A stretch of DNA of 64,000 bases from Actinomadura atramentaria DSM 43919 (lineage in GTDB: Bacteria > Actinomycetota > Actinomycetes > Streptosporangiales > Streptosporangiaceae). Within the stretch, counting starts at the first letter, position 1, and each line of letters begins with the position of its first letter. The notes beneath the pieces were generated by a model, which searched no databases, was not told where the DNA came from, and was given only the letters and a program-made list of their open reading frames with translations. Location: contig NZ_KB907219.1 of the NCBI RefSeq assembly GCF_000381885.1, positions 124,001 to 188,000 of the forward strand, read 5' to 3'. The translations under genes were made by a program, and so were the position numbers. Shown here piece after piece: positions 16,813 to 25,868 of the stretch.

Positions 16813-17517
16813 ATGAGTCGCTCTGTCCTCGTGACCGGCGGTAACCGGGGCATCGGGCTGGCCATCGCGCGGGAGCTGGCGGCCGCCGGCGACCGGGTCG
16901 CGGTGACCTACCGGTCCGGCGAGCCCCCCGAGGGCCTGTTCGGCGTCCGGTGCGACGTGACGAGCGCCGAGGACGTCGACGCGGCGTTCGGGAAGGTCGA
17001 GGCGGAGCAGGGCCCGGTGCAGGTCCTCGTCGCCAACGCCGGGATCACCAGGGACACCCTGCTGGCGATCATGAGCGAGGAGGCGTTCACCTCCGTGCTC
17101 GACACCAACCTCACCGGCGCGTTCCGCGTCGCCAAGCGCGCGGTGAAGCCGATGATGCGGGCGCGCGGCGGCCGCATCGTGCTGGTGTCGTCGGTGGTGG
17201 GCCTGTCGGGCTCGGCGGGGCAGGCGAACTACGCGGCGTCCAAGGCGGGCCTGGTCGGGTTCGCGCGGTCGCTGGCGCGGGAGCTGGCGTCCCGCAACAT
17301 CACGGTCAACGTGGTCGCGCCCGGCTTCGTCGACACCGACATGACGGCCGTGCTCAGCGAGGACCAGCACAAGGCGATCACGTCGGTGATCCCGCTCGGC
17401 CGCCAGGCGCGGCCCGAGGAGGTCGCCCGGACCGTGCGGTTCCTGGCGGGCGACGACGCCTCGTACATCACCGGGGCCGTGATCCCGGTGGACGGCGGAC
17501 TGGGAATGGGGCACTGA
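16813..17517 (+). CDS. fabG: 3-oxoacyl-ACP reductase FabG (MabA-like)
   Basis: 234-residue short-chain dehydrogenase reducing 3-oxoacyl-ACP with NADPH in fatty acid elongation. Cofactor motif VLVTGGNRGIGLAIA, the NAG motif VANAGITRDTLL, catalytic Ser in VSSVVGLSG, the YxxxK pair in NYAASKAGLV, and the FabG end GAVIPVDGGLGMGH. The ATG at 16813 has GAGAGG upstream. The next gene (enoyl reductase) starts six bases after the stop: this is the mycobacterial mabA-inhA arrangement. A TACGCT hexamer at 16771-16776 could be the -10 element. Confidence 0.95.
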   Translation: MSRSVLVTGGNRGIGLAIARELAAAGDRVAVTYRSGEPPEGLFGVRCDVTSAEDVDAAFGKVEAEQGPVQVLVANAGITRDTLLAIMSEEAFTSVLDTNLTGAFRVAKRAVKPMMRARGGRIVLVSSVVGLSGSAGQANYAASKAGLVGFARSLARELASRNITVNVVAPGFVDTDMTAVLSEDQHKAITSVIPLGRQARPEEVARTVRFLAGDDASYITGAVIPVDGGLGMGH

Positions 17518-17522
17518 GCGGC

Positions 17523-18317
17523 ATGGGAATCCTCGACGGCAAGCGCGTCCTCGTCACCGGCGTCCTCACCGACGCCTCGATCGGCTTCCACGTCGCGCGC
17601 GTCGCGCAGCAGGAGGGCGCGGAGGTCGTGCTGACCGCCTACCCGCGCCCGACGCTGACGGCCCGCACCGCCAAGCGGCTCCCGTCCGGGCCGGACAACC
17701 CGCCGCCGGTGCTGGAGCTGGACGTGATGAACGCCGAGCAGCTCGGCTCGCTCGCCGACCGGCTGCGCGGCGAGGGCTTCGACCGGCTCGACGGCGTCGT
17801 CCACGCGATCGGGTTCGCGCCGCAGACCGCGCTCGGCGGCAACTTCCTCGACACGCCCTGGGAGGACGTCGCCACGGCCGTCCACGCCTCGACGTACTCG
17901 CTGAAGGCGCTGACGACGGCGTGCCTGCCGCTGATGAAGGGCGGCGGGTCGGTCGTCGGCCTGGACTTCGACGCGACCAAGGCGTGGCCGGTCTACGACT
18001 GGATGGGCGTCGCGAAGGCCGGGCTGGAGTCGTGCTCGCGCTACCTGGCCAAGTACCTCGGGCCGCAGGGCGTCCGGGTGAACCTGGTCGCGGCGGGACC
18101 GCTGGCGACGATGGCCGCCAAGAGCATCCCCGGCTTCGAGGGCATGACGGACATGTGGCCGAAGGTCGCGCCGCTCGGCTGGGACATCAAGGACAGCGAG
18201 CCGACCGCGCGGGCGTGCGCGGCGCTGCTGTCGGACTGGTTCCCGGCGACGACGGGCGAGATCGTCCACGTGGACGGGGGCCTGCACGCGGTCGGCGGCC
18301 CGCCGCAGGACGCCTGA
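17523..18317 (+). CDS. fabI: Enoyl-ACP reductase FabI (InhA-like)
   Basis: 264 residues. NADH-dependent reduction of trans-2-enoyl-ACP, the last step of each elongation cycle. Motifs: LDGKRVLVTGVLTDASIGF (InhA-type cofactor loop), HAIGFAP, and the catalytic Tyr/Lys pair in PVYDWMGVAKAGLES, equivalent to Tyr158/Lys165 of InhA. The C-terminus has TTGEIVHVDGGLHAV. The ATG at 17523 follows fabG by five bases. A long hairpin after the stop closes the operon. Confidence 0.95.
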   Translation: MGILDGKRVLVTGVLTDASIGFHVARVAQQEGAEVVLTAYPRPTLTARTAKRLPSGPDNPPPVLELDVMNAEQLGSLADRLRGEGFDRLDGVVHAIGFAPQTALGGNFLDTPWEDVATAVHASTYSLKALTTACLPLMKGGGSVVGLDFDATKAWPVYDWMGVAKAGLESCSRYLAKYLGPQGVRVNLVAAGPLATMAAKSIPGFEGMTDMWPKVAPLGWDIKDSEPTARACAALLSDWFPATTGEIVHVDGGLHAVGGPPQDA

Positions 18318-18324
18318 GACGCGA

Positions 18325-18369
18325 GACGGGGCGGCGGCCCTCCCGGACCGGGAGGGCCGCCGCCCCGTC
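18325..18369. terminator. Bidirectional terminator between fabI and the secreted protein gene
   Basis: A 45-base perfect palindrome with 22-bp arms (GACGGGGCGGCGGCCCTCCC and two more bases per arm) and a single central base, between convergent genes. It is the longest perfect hairpin in the window. Confidence 0.75.
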
Positions 18370-18380
18370 CTCGTTCCGCG

Positions 18381-19055
18381 TCAGCGGCGCGACCAGCTCC
18401 GCGTCCTGCCGTGCGAACGGCGCGCGAACCCGCGGCTCACGACGCTGATCTGCAGCGCGGCCGCGGCGCCCGCCGCGGCCGCCGCCGCGGCGACCCACAG
18501 CAGCATCCCGCGCCGCTGCGGCTCGGCGGCCGCGACGGGCGAGACGAGCCGCATCTGCGGGGCGGCCGTCTGGTTCGCCGTCGTCGCGGCGGCGCCGGGC
18601 GCGCCCGCGACCTGCGGGGTCGGCAGCGCGAGCGAGCCGGCGGACGGCGCGCCGGGGGAGTAGGGCTGCGCGCCGGGCCTGCTCAGCTCGGTGACGCCGC
18701 CGCCCGCCCCGGCCGCGCCGCCGGGGACCGAGACCGTCGTGCGCGGGGGAGCGGCGGGCCGGTCCTTCGTCGGCTTCGGCTTGGGCTTGGCCGCGGGCGG
18801 CTTCGGCTTGGTGGTGGGCTTGCTCGGCTTCGGGGTGGGCGTGGGGCTGGGCTTGGGCTTGAGGCCGTCCGTCCAGTTGTCCCACTGGCACTTCCAGTTC
18901 TCCAGCGTGCTCGCCGGATCGGTGCCCTTGGCGCACTCCCTGGGCGCGGCGGCCTGCGCCGACGCGGCGGGAGCGCCGAGGAACACCAGCGCCGCCGCGC
19001 CGGCGGACACCGCCGTGGCCGACCCGAGGCGCCGGAAGCGTCGCTGCTGGGGCAT
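18381..19055 (-). CDS. Secreted, membrane-anchored Pro/Lys-rich protein of unknown function
   Basis: About 224 residues. Signal peptide: basic start RRFRRLGSATAVSAGAAALV, then FLGAPAASAQA with a probable cut after AQA. A short segment with two Cys (RECAKGT and NWKCQWDNWTD) is followed by a Pro-Lys repeat (KPKPSPTPTPKPSKPTTK), then Ala/Pro-rich linker. A C-terminal hydrophobic helix (LLWVAAAAAAAGAAAALQI) and a basic tail follow. The layout is that of a wall-spanning surface protein held by a C-terminal anchor; the two Cys may form a disulfide. The ATG at 19055 has GAGGAG five bases upstream; a start at 19067 is also possible. No known domain recognised. Confidence 0.7.
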   Translation of the reverse strand: MPQQRRFRRLGSATAVSAGAAALVFLGAPAASAQAAAPRECAKGTDPASTLENWKCQWDNWTDGLKPKPSPTPTPKPSKPTTKPKPPAAKPKPKPTKDRPAAPPRTTVSVPGGAAGAGGGVTELSRPGAQPYSPGAPSAGSLALPTPQVAGAPGAAATTANQTAAPQMRLVSPVAAAEPQRRGMLLWVAAAAAAAGAAAALQISVVSRGFARRSHGRTRSWSRR

Positions 19056-19261
19056 CTCACTCCTCATGGCGGGGCGTGCCTGTCGTTGACGTGCCGTTAT
19101 TGACAATGTGTCCAACATCGTAGCCGCGCGGCCGGACGGCCGCCAGGGTCCGATCCCATGATCGTGCCGCAAAGGCGCGCAGGCGTAAATAGACGAACCG
19201 CCGTTTCGCCCGATGCGCCGGGACGAAGTTGTCAGTCAGATGACATCCGGGCGTACGGCCG

Positions 19262-21022
19262 TCACACGACGACGAGCCCGGCCAGCCGCGTCCGGCGCGG
19301 CGCCGGACCCGTCTCCCGGACCGCCCGCGCCAGCGCCGGACCCGCGCCCTGCACCACCGACAGATGCCGCCGCGCCAGCCCGAACGCCGTGGCCGCCACC
19401 GGCCGCGACAGCGGCGCGTCCGCCCCGAACACCGCGACCACCGCCGCGCGCGGCGCGAACCGCGCGAGCGCCACCGGCGCCGCCCAGCCGTGCCGCAGCA
19501 GCGCCGCGTCCGCCGCCGCGAGCGTCACCGAGCCCGACGCGAACTCGACCGTCAGCCCGTCCGGCCCCGCCGCCGTCACCACGCCCGGCTCGCCCACCGG
19601 CGCGGCGGGCAGCGCGGCCGCCGCCAGCACCCGGTCGCCCGCGTCGAACCCGCCGACCGCGCCCGGCCCCGGGTTCAGCCGCTCCTTCAGCGCCCGGTTC
19701 AGCGCCGCCGCGCCCGCCGCGCCGCCCGGCGCGGGCGCCACCGCCAGCACGTCCTCCACCGGGATGCCGAGCGCGCGCGGGATCGAGTCCGTGACGAGCT
19801 GCACCGCCCGATGCACCGCCTCGCCGTCCGACGCCGCCGGGACCACCACGACCTCCCGGTCCGGGGCGTCCACCGCGACCAGCTCGCCGCCGCGCACCGC
19901 CGCGACCAGCGACGCCAGCGGCCCCGGCGGCTCCGCCGGGTCCAGCTCCACCACCGGGACCGTCTGCGACTCCTCCAGGTCGTCCAGCACCCGGCCCGGC
20001 CCCGCCGCGGGCGGCGCGCCCGGCGCCGCGCCCAGCACCAGGTGCGCCCCGTCCGGGCACGCCTCGACCAGCACCGCGCAGCCCTCGACGTCGAAGCCCG
20101 CCGCGTCCGTCACCACCAGCAGGTCCAGCTCCAGCGGCCGCTGCTCGCCGCGCCCGAACACCACCGCGCCCGGCGGCCCGTCCGGCGCGGCGGACGGCTC
20201 CAGCAGCGCGTGGACCGACGCCACCGCGAACCCCGCGCCCGCCGGGACGCGGGCCGCCAGGTCCGCCGCCGCGCGCGCCGTCGGCGCCGCCACCGCCGCC
20301 CGCAGGCCCTTCGCCGCCGCCGCGCCCGCGACCGCCAGCGCCGTGTCCTCCACGTCGGCCGCCGCGCCCCGCCACACCGACACGCCCGTGCGCAGCGCCG
20401 CCGTCAGCGCCAGCGACCGGTCCTCGGCCAGGCCCGCGCGCAGCGCCCGGACGTCCTCGTCGGGCAGCAGGCCCGTCCCCAGCGCGGTGAGCCGCGCGAA
20501 CCCCTCGGCCGCCGCCTCCTCCGCGACCGCCCAGCGCGCCGCGCCCACCCGCTCCTCCATCGCGGGCGGCTCGTCCTCCGGATCGGCCTCCGGGTCGAAC
20601 TCCGGCTCCTCGGTGAGCGGCAGCACCCAGCCCTCGTCCAGCGCGTCCTCGACCGCGCGGGACGCGTCCGCGACGCCCAGCCGCCCCAGCTCCGCCACCA
20701 CGTCCGCCGCCGCGACGACCGTGTGGCCGCGCCGCGCCGCCGCCGCCACGACGTGCTCGGCCAGCGCCCGGCCGCGCCGCGGGTCGTCCGGCCGCGCCGC
20801 GTCGCCGAGCAGCGCCCGCGCGAAGTGGTCGGCCTGCGCGACCGTCACGCCCGGCACCCGCAGCAGCCGCCACGGATCGGCGTCCAGCAGGGCCGCCGCG
20901 CCCGCGCCCAGCCGCGCCAGCGCGGGCGCGGCCAGCGCGCGCGGCGCGCCCGCCCGGTCCAGCAGCGCGGCCAGCGCCGCGCCCGGCTCCGTGCTCGTCC
21001 CGGTGCCCGTCTCCGCCGTCAC
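19262..21022 (-). CDS. RecD2-like protein with degenerate helicase motifs
   Basis: 586 residues. The N-terminal part has a helix-hairpin-helix (LLDADPWRLLRVPGVTVAQA) and a region resembling RecD2 SF1B helicases. RecD2 motif Ia is recognisable (APTARAAADLAAR), as is LVLGAAPGAPPAAGPGRVL, which parallels the GDPDQLPSVGPG segment. The Walker A site is gone: where GGPGTGKT should be, the sequence reads TAALRTGVSVWRGA. The Walker B DE pair is replaced by VVTDAAG. It therefore probably cannot hydrolyse ATP and may serve as a DNA-binding or scaffold paralogue. The GTG at 21022 overlaps the aldo/keto reductase stop by four bases. Confidence 0.6.
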   Translation of the reverse strand: MTAETGTGTSTEPGAALAALLDRAGAPRALAAPALARLGAGAAALLDADPWRLLRVPGVTVAQADHFARALLGDAARPDDPRRGRALAEHVVAAAARRGHTVVAAADVVAELGRLGVADASRAVEDALDEGWVLPLTEEPEFDPEADPEDEPPAMEERVGAARWAVAEEAAAEGFARLTALGTGLLPDEDVRALRAGLAEDRSLALTAALRTGVSVWRGAAADVEDTALAVAGAAAAKGLRAAVAAPTARAAADLAARVPAGAGFAVASVHALLEPSAAPDGPPGAVVFGRGEQRPLELDLLVVTDAAGFDVEGCAVLVEACPDGAHLVLGAAPGAPPAAGPGRVLDDLEESQTVPVVELDPAEPPGPLASLVAAVRGGELVAVDAPDREVVVVPAASDGEAVHRAVQLVTDSIPRALGIPVEDVLAVAPAPGGAAGAAALNRALKERLNPGPGAVGGFDAGDRVLAAAALPAAPVGEPGVVTAAGPDGLTVEFASGSVTLAAADAALLRHGWAAPVALARFAPRAAVVAVFGADAPLSRPVAATAFGLARRHLSVVQGAGPALARAVRETGPAPRRTRLAGLVVV

Positions 21023-21972
21023 GCGTGCGCCCCCGGCATGTCCGAGACGTCGTCCAGCGCCGCCCGGATCTCCTGCGGCAGCGTCAGCTCCTCGCTCTCC
21101 AGCGCCTGCGCGAGCTGCGCGGCCGTCCGCGCCCCCACGATCGGCGCGGCCACCCCCGCGCGGTCCCGCACCCAGCTCAGCGCCACCCCGAGGGGGGACG
21201 CCCCGAGCCCCTCGGCTGCCGTCACGACCGATTCCACGATCCGCGAACACTCCTCGTCCAGATACGGCTGCACGAAATCGGAGAACCGCGGGTTCGCCGC
21301 CCGCGACCCCGCCGGCAGCCCCGTGCGGTACTTCCCCGTCAGCACCCCGCGCCCCAGCGGCGACCACGCCAGCAGGCCCGCGCCCGCGTCCACCGTCGCC
21401 GGGACCAGCTCGCGCTCCACCTCGCGGCGCAGCAGCGAGTACTCCACCTGCACCGACACCACCGGGGCGCGGCCCGGCCACGCCCGCTGCCACGCGGCGG
21501 CCTTGGCGACCTGCCAGCCCGCGTGGTTGGCGACCCCCACGTACCGGGTGCGGCCCGACGCGACGGCCTCGTCCAGCGCCGACAGCGTCTCCTCCGCCGG
21601 GGTCGACGGGTCGTGGACGTGCAGGTGCCACAGGTCCACGTACTCCAGCCCCAGCCGGTCCAGCGAGGCGTCCAGCGCGGCGATCAGGTGCCGCCGCGAC
21701 CCGTCGTAGCGGCCGTCCGGCAGGATCGCCGACTTGGTCGCGACCACCAGCTCCGACCGGCGCACCTGCTCGCGCAGCAGGTGCCCGAGGATGCGCTCGG
21801 CGTCGCCGCCGCAGTACACGTCGGCGGTGTCCACCAGGGTGCCGCCCGCGTCGGCGAACGCCCGGAGCTGCGCCGCGGCCTCGTCGGGCTCGGTGTCCTG
21901 GCCCCAGGTCATGGTGCCCAGACCGAGACGGGACACCCGCAGGCCGCTCCGCCCGACGTGACGCTCTTCCAT
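21019..21972 (-). CDS. Aldo/keto reductase
   Basis: 317 residues, TIM-barrel NADPH-dependent carbonyl reductase. Visible: RLGLGTMTWGQDTEPDEA, TLVDTADVYCGGDAERILG (catalytic Asp and Tyr), LVVATKSAI (catalytic Lys), DLWHLHVHDP (catalytic His) and LLAWSPLGRGVLTGKY. It belongs to the YajO/YghZ-like group of predicted aldehyde reductases; substrate unknown. The ATG at 21972 starts MEERHVGRSGLRVSRLG, the family N-terminus. First gene of a two-gene unit with the RecD2-like protein, an odd pairing with no evident shared function. Confidence 0.92.
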   Translation of the reverse strand: MEERHVGRSGLRVSRLGLGTMTWGQDTEPDEAAAQLRAFADAGGTLVDTADVYCGGDAERILGHLLREQVRRSELVVATKSAILPDGRYDGSRRHLIAALDASLDRLGLEYVDLWHLHVHDPSTPAEETLSALDEAVASGRTRYVGVANHAGWQVAKAAAWQRAWPGRAPVVSVQVEYSLLRREVERELVPATVDAGAGLLAWSPLGRGVLTGKYRTGLPAGSRAANPRFSDFVQPYLDEECSRIVESVVTAAEGLGASPLGVALSWVRDRAGVAAPIVGARTAAQLAQALESEELTLPQEIRAALDDVSDMPGAHA

Positions 21973-22165
21973 AGGCGGTCAATGTAGCGCTCCCGGGGGA
22001 CGGACCACCCCGGCCCGCCCGGCCGCGCCGCCCCCGGAACGCTCCCCGAAGACCGGAAAACGACACGAGTGGGCGGTCAATCGCGCACCGACGACGAAAC
22101 GAGCGCCGCCGCCGCGCACCGCACGCCGTTCCCCCGGCGCGGCCGGACGGTTAAAGTGCGCAGGC

Positions 22166-22828
22166 ATGGCGCCGCCCCCGCAGTTCTCGATGTACTCGCC
22201 GACACCGCCCGACGACGGCGATGACGGAGGCGGCGCGCCCGTCCCCGTGCTGACCGCCGCCGACGACCCCGGGTTCGCGGCGTCGATCCGGACCCGGACC
22301 CTGCTCGGGCAGTGGCGCTTCACCGCCGTCGCGCTCATGGTCGCGCCCGTCCTCATCCTCGTCGTGTCGCCGCTCATCGTCCGCGAGGGGCCGAGCCTGC
22401 TCGCCGGATCGCTGGCGTGGGTGCCGTGGACGCCGCCCGTCCTGGCCGCGCTCGCCGCCGCGCTCGTCGGGCCCCGGCTGCCCCGGCCGCTGCCGCCCGG
22501 CCTCGCGCCCGCCCGCGCCGCGCGGCTGGCGACGCTGCAGGCCCGGCAGGCGACGCTCGTGCGGTTCGCGCTCACCGAGGGCGTGATCCTGTGCGGGCTG
22601 CCGCTGGCGATGATCGCCCGCGAGGAACTGGTGTTCGTGCTGGCGTTCGTCCTCGGCTACCCGCAGCTCGTCTGGCAGATCCTGCCGACGACCGCCGCCG
22701 TCGAGCGGCTCCGCCGGCGGCTGGAGGCGGGCGACGCCGAGTCGTACCTGTGGTCGGGGCTGCTCGCGCCGGTCCCGCGCCCCAGCGACGAGGACGCCGA
22801 CGAGGACGCCGGCGACGACGCGGAGTGA
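22166..22828 (+). CDS. Membrane protein of unknown function
   Basis: 220 residues: Pro/Asp/Gly-rich N-terminus (PTPPDDGDDGGG), about four hydrophobic segments (around residues 53-70, 75-98, 133-150 and 150-170), and an acidic tail (SDEDADEDAGDDAE). No family recognised. A TAAAGT hexamer (22152-22157) lies eight bases before the ATG, with no ribosome binding site between, which suggests a leaderless transcript. It precedes the conserved phosphatase-DUF3090-SCO1664 group on the same strand, about 20 bases away. Confidence 0.75.
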   Translation: MAPPPQFSMYSPTPPDDGDDGGGAPVPVLTAADDPGFAASIRTRTLLGQWRFTAVALMVAPVLILVVSPLIVREGPSLLAGSLAWVPWTPPVLAALAAALVGPRLPRPLPPGLAPARAARLATLQARQATLVRFALTEGVILCGLPLAMIAREELVFVLAFVLGYPQLVWQILPTTAAVERLRRRLEAGDAESYLWSGLLAPVPRPSDEDADEDAGDDAE

Positions 22829-22848
22829 AGATCTCGTAGAGTGCCCGT

Positions 22849-23556
22849 GTGACGACCCTCCTCCTGGTCCGCCACGGACTGACCGAGCTGACCGGCCCCG
22901 TCCTGGCCGGCTGGACCCCCGGCCTCGGCCTCGACGAGCGGGGCCGCGCCCAGGCCCGCGCCGTCGGCGCCCGCCTCGCGCCCGTCCCGCTCGCCGCGCT
23001 GGTCTCCAGCCCGCTGGACCGCTGCCTGCAGACCGCCGGGGAGATCGCCGCCGCGCCGGACGCCGCCGCCCGCCCCGCCGGGATCGAGGTCGACGAGCGG
23101 TTCGGCGAGGTCCGCTACGGCGACTGGACCGGCCGCCCGCTCAAGGAGCTGGCCGAGGAACCGCTGTGGCGGGTCGTCCAGGCCCACCCGAGCGCCGCCG
23201 TGTTCCCGGGACCGGACGGCGAGGGCCTCGCCGCCGCGCAGCACCGCGCCGTCGCGGCCGTCCGCGCCTGGAACGCCCGCGTCGCCGCCGACCACGGCCC
23301 CTCCGCCGTCTACGCCGTCTGCACGCACGGCGACATCATCAAGGCGGTCGTCGCCGACGCGCTCGGCCTGCACCTCGACCAGTTCCAGCGCATCCACGCC
23401 GACCCGGCGTCGGTCACCGCGATCCGCTACACCGAGACCCGGCCGTTCCTCGTCCGGCTCAACGACACCGGCGGCGAGGTCGCCGCGCTGGTCCCGCGGC
23501 CCGACGAGGCCGAGGGCGCGGCGGCGGGCGACGCGCCGGTCGGCGGCGGCGCGTAG
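22849..23556 (+). CDS. Histidine phosphatase (MSMEG_4193 family)
   Basis: 235 residues. Starts TTLLLVRHGLTE with the RHG catalytic histidine motif; further SSPLDRCLQTA, DERFGEVRYGDWTGRPL and VCTHGDIIK with the second active-site His. It belongs to the branch of the histidine phosphatase superfamily that actinobacteria keep beside DUF3090 and SCO1664 genes. Substrate unknown. TAGAGT (22837-22842) lies six bases before the GTG and there is no ribosome binding site, so the mRNA is probably leaderless. Only 10 bases separate it from the next gene. Confidence 0.9.
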   Translation: MTTLLLVRHGLTELTGPVLAGWTPGLGLDERGRAQARAVGARLAPVPLAALVSSPLDRCLQTAGEIAAAPDAAARPAGIEVDERFGEVRYGDWTGRPLKELAEEPLWRVVQAHPSAAVFPGPDGEGLAAAQHRAVAAVRAWNARVAADHGPSAVYAVCTHGDIIKAVVADALGLHLDQFQRIHADPASVTAIRYTETRPFLVRLNDTGGEVAALVPRPDEAEGAAAGDAPVGGGA

Positions 23557-23566
23557 GGTTCGGGTC

Positions 23567-24115
23567 ATGCCGGTCATCTCGTTTGAACAGCCCGACAGGT
23601 TCGTGGCGGGGGCCGTCGGGGAGCCCGGCGACCGCGCCTTCTACCTGCAGGCCCGCGCCGGCCGCCGCGTCACCAGCGTCGGCCTGGAGAAGTTTCAGGT
23701 GACGCTGCTCGCCGAGCGGCTGGAGGAGCTGCTGGACGAGGTCCTGCGGCGCGGCGGCGCCCCGGCCGTCCCGGCGGCCGCGCCCGCCGAGCTGCGCGAC
23801 GACGGACCCCTCGACCAGCCCGTCGACGAGGAGTTCCGGGTCGGCGCGATGTCGCTGTCCTGGGACCCCGAGGACGAGCGCGTCGTCGTGGAGGCCCAGG
23901 AGGCCACCGACGACCCCGCCGACGAGACCGACCTCGGCGCCGCCGACCCGGCCGTCGCCGTGCTGCGCGTCCGGATCACCGCCGCGCAGGCCCGCGCGTT
24001 CGCCGAGCGGGCGCTGCGGCTGGTCGCGGCGGGCCGCCCGCCGTGCCCGCTGTGCGGCCGCCCGCTGGACGCCGCCGGGCACGTCTGCCCGCGCCAGAAC
24101 GGATATCTCGGCTGA
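23567..24115 (+). CDS. DUF3090 family protein
   Basis: 182 residues, cytoplasmic. Starts VISFEQPDRFVAGAVGEPG, followed by YLQARAGRRVTSVGLEKFQ and a C-terminal zinc-ribbon-like CPLCGRPLDAAGHVCPR ending NGYLG. This protein is nearly always beside the SCO1664-family gene in actinobacteria; biochemical function unknown. TAGGGT at 23554-23559, inside the end of the phosphatase gene, is seven bases before the ATG and could give a separate leaderless transcript. Confidence 0.9.
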   Translation: MPVISFEQPDRFVAGAVGEPGDRAFYLQARAGRRVTSVGLEKFQVTLLAERLEELLDEVLRRGGAPAVPAAAPAELRDDGPLDQPVDEEFRVGAMSLSWDPEDERVVVEAQEATDDPADETDLGAADPAVAVLRVRITAAQARAFAERALRLVAAGRPPCPLCGRPLDAAGHVCPRQNGYLG

Positions 24116-24163
24116 GCCCGCGATGCGCTGGATCATGACGTGCGGGGCCGGGAGAATGGCCCC

Positions 24164-24946
24164 ATGACTCCCTCGCCCGGCGACGCGACGCCGGGGCGCA
24201 CCGCGCCGATCCCGCCGCCCGACCCGTCCTCCCCCCGCGAGGTCCGCGCGGCCGAGCGGCTGCTGCTCGACGGCCGCCTGACGGTCGAGGGCCGGCTCGT
24301 GCAGGCGTCCAACGCGACGCTGTACTGCGCCGTCGAGAACGGCGGCGTGCGCGCCGCCTGCGTCTACAAGCCGGTCGCGGGGGAGCGGCCGCTGTGGGAC
24401 TTCCCCGACGGCACCCTCGCCCAGCGGGAGGTCGCCGCGTACGCGGTGTCGCAGGAGATGGGCTGGAACATCGTCCCCCCGACCGTCCACCGCGACGGCC
24501 CGTACGGGCCCGGCATGGTGCAGCTCTGGGTCGAGCCGGACCCCGACGTCGACCTGGTGGCGCTGTCGCGCTCCACCGACGAGGCGGTCCGCCGCGTCGC
24601 GGTGTTCGACGCCGTCATCAACAACGCCGACCGCAAGATCGGCCACCTGCTGCCGCCCGGCGGCGGCCACGTCTACGGCTGCGACCACGGCGTCTCCTTC
24701 TCCGCCGAGTACAAGCTGCGCACCGTCCTGTGGCAGTGGCGCGGGGAGCGGCTCACCGACGAGGCCGTCGCCGCGCTCGCGCGGGTCCGCGACGGCCTGG
24801 ACGGCGCGCTCGGCGACCGGCTCGCCGGGCTGCTGACGGCCGAGGAGGTCGCCGCGACCCGGCACCGCGCCGAGCTGATGCTCAAGCACCGCGTCCACCC
24901 GTTCCCGTCCGAGGACTGGCCCGCCGTCCCCTGGCCGCCGCTGTAG
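24164..24946 (+). CDS. SCO1664 family protein (kinase-like fold)
   Basis: 260 residues. Family features: GRLVQASNATLYCAV, VYKPVAGERPLWDFPDGTLA, REVAAYAVSQEMGWNIVPPT, VFDAVINNADRKIGHLL and VYGCDHGVSFS. The Lys in YKP, the NNADRK and CDHG segments resemble the ATP-binding and catalytic loops of the PI3/4-kinase and HipA-like fold, so a phosphotransferase is likely, but no substrate is known. It completes the phosphatase-DUF3090-SCO1664 set. The start at 24164 is preceded by GAGAAT at leaderless distance; longer upstream frames lack support. Confidence 0.9.
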   Translation: MTPSPGDATPGRTAPIPPPDPSSPREVRAAERLLLDGRLTVEGRLVQASNATLYCAVENGGVRAACVYKPVAGERPLWDFPDGTLAQREVAAYAVSQEMGWNIVPPTVHRDGPYGPGMVQLWVEPDPDVDLVALSRSTDEAVRRVAVFDAVINNADRKIGHLLPPGGGHVYGCDHGVSFSAEYKLRTVLWQWRGERLTDEAVAALARVRDGLDGALGDRLAGLLTAEEVAATRHRAELMLKHRVHPFPSEDWPAVPWPPL

Positions 24947-24991
24947 GACCCCGCCCGCCGCCGGAACCGCGCGGGATGCTCCAATACGCCC

Positions 24992-25774
24992 ATGTGTACG
25001 GCGATCATCCACGTGGACCCGGCCTCCCCGGTCCCCGTCCTGCTCGCGGGCGTCCGCGACGAGTTCACCGGGCGGCCGTGGGAGCCGCCGGGGCGGCACT
25101 GGCCCGACCGGCCCCGGCTCGTCGGCGGCCGCGACCTGCGCGCGGGCGGCACCTGGTTCGCCGTCGACCCCGCCGCGCCGCGCGCCGCGTGCGTCCTCAA
25201 CGGGCGCGGCGCGCTCCCGCCCGAGGCCGCGCGGATCTCCCGGGGCGGGCTGCCGCTGCTGGCCGCCGCCGGGGACGGGCCGCGGGCGCTCGACCTGCCC
25301 CGCTACGAGCCGTTCCACCTGGTCGCCGCCGACCCCGGCGGCGTCACGCTGTGGAGCTGGAACGGCCTCGACCTGCGCGAACGCGTCCTCGCGCCCGGCC
25401 TCCACATGATCGTCAACGCGGGCCTGGAAGGCGAGGAGACCGCCGAGGGCGGCGCGGAGGAGGCGAGCATGGCGGCCCGGCTGGCGTTCTTCCGGCCGCG
25501 GTTCGCGGCCGCCGCGCGGCCCGTCCCGCGCCCCGGCGGGCCGACCGCCGCCGCGTGGGGCGGCTGGCTGCCGCTACTGGACGGCGGCGGGCTGGCCCGC
25601 ACGGACGCGCGGGCGCTGCTGCCGCTCGTCGACCTCGGCGACGGGCGGCTGTGGGGGACCGGGTCGGTCAGCCTCGCCGCGCTCGCCCCGGACGGCGTCC
25701 GCTACGACTTCACCGGGACGCCCGGCGACCCCGCCGGGTGGACCGAGGTACGGCGTGCTGACTCTGAGTGCTAA
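24992..25774 (+). CDS. NRDE/TANGO2-like protein
   Basis: 260 residues starting MCTAIIHVDPASPVPVLLAG, with Cys2 as in NRDE-domain proteins that may use an N-terminal Cys after Met removal. The NRDE-type segment here reads VRDEF, followed by RDLRAGGTWFAVDP and CVLNGRG, and later GLHMIVNAGLE. Eukaryotic TANGO2 is linked to heme and lipid handling; the bacterial role is unknown. A possible -10 element AATACG just precedes the ATG. It lies between the SCO1664 gene and the first peptide transporter and is not clearly part of either unit. Confidence 0.75.
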   Translation: MCTAIIHVDPASPVPVLLAGVRDEFTGRPWEPPGRHWPDRPRLVGGRDLRAGGTWFAVDPAAPRAACVLNGRGALPPEAARISRGGLPLLAAAGDGPRALDLPRYEPFHLVAADPGGVTLWSWNGLDLRERVLAPGLHMIVNAGLEGEETAEGGAEEASMAARLAFFRPRFAAAARPVPRPGGPTAAAWGGWLPLLDGGGLARTDARALLPLVDLGDGRLWGTGSVSLAALAPDGVRYDFTGTPGDPAGWTEVRRADSEC

Positions 25775-25868
25775 TTTGACTACCTGATGCGATCTTCGTG
25801 GGCCGTCGCGGGGCAGCCACTCCCAGACGGGCCCTCGCGGGGGACGTCGCATAGACGGGGGAGTGCAG

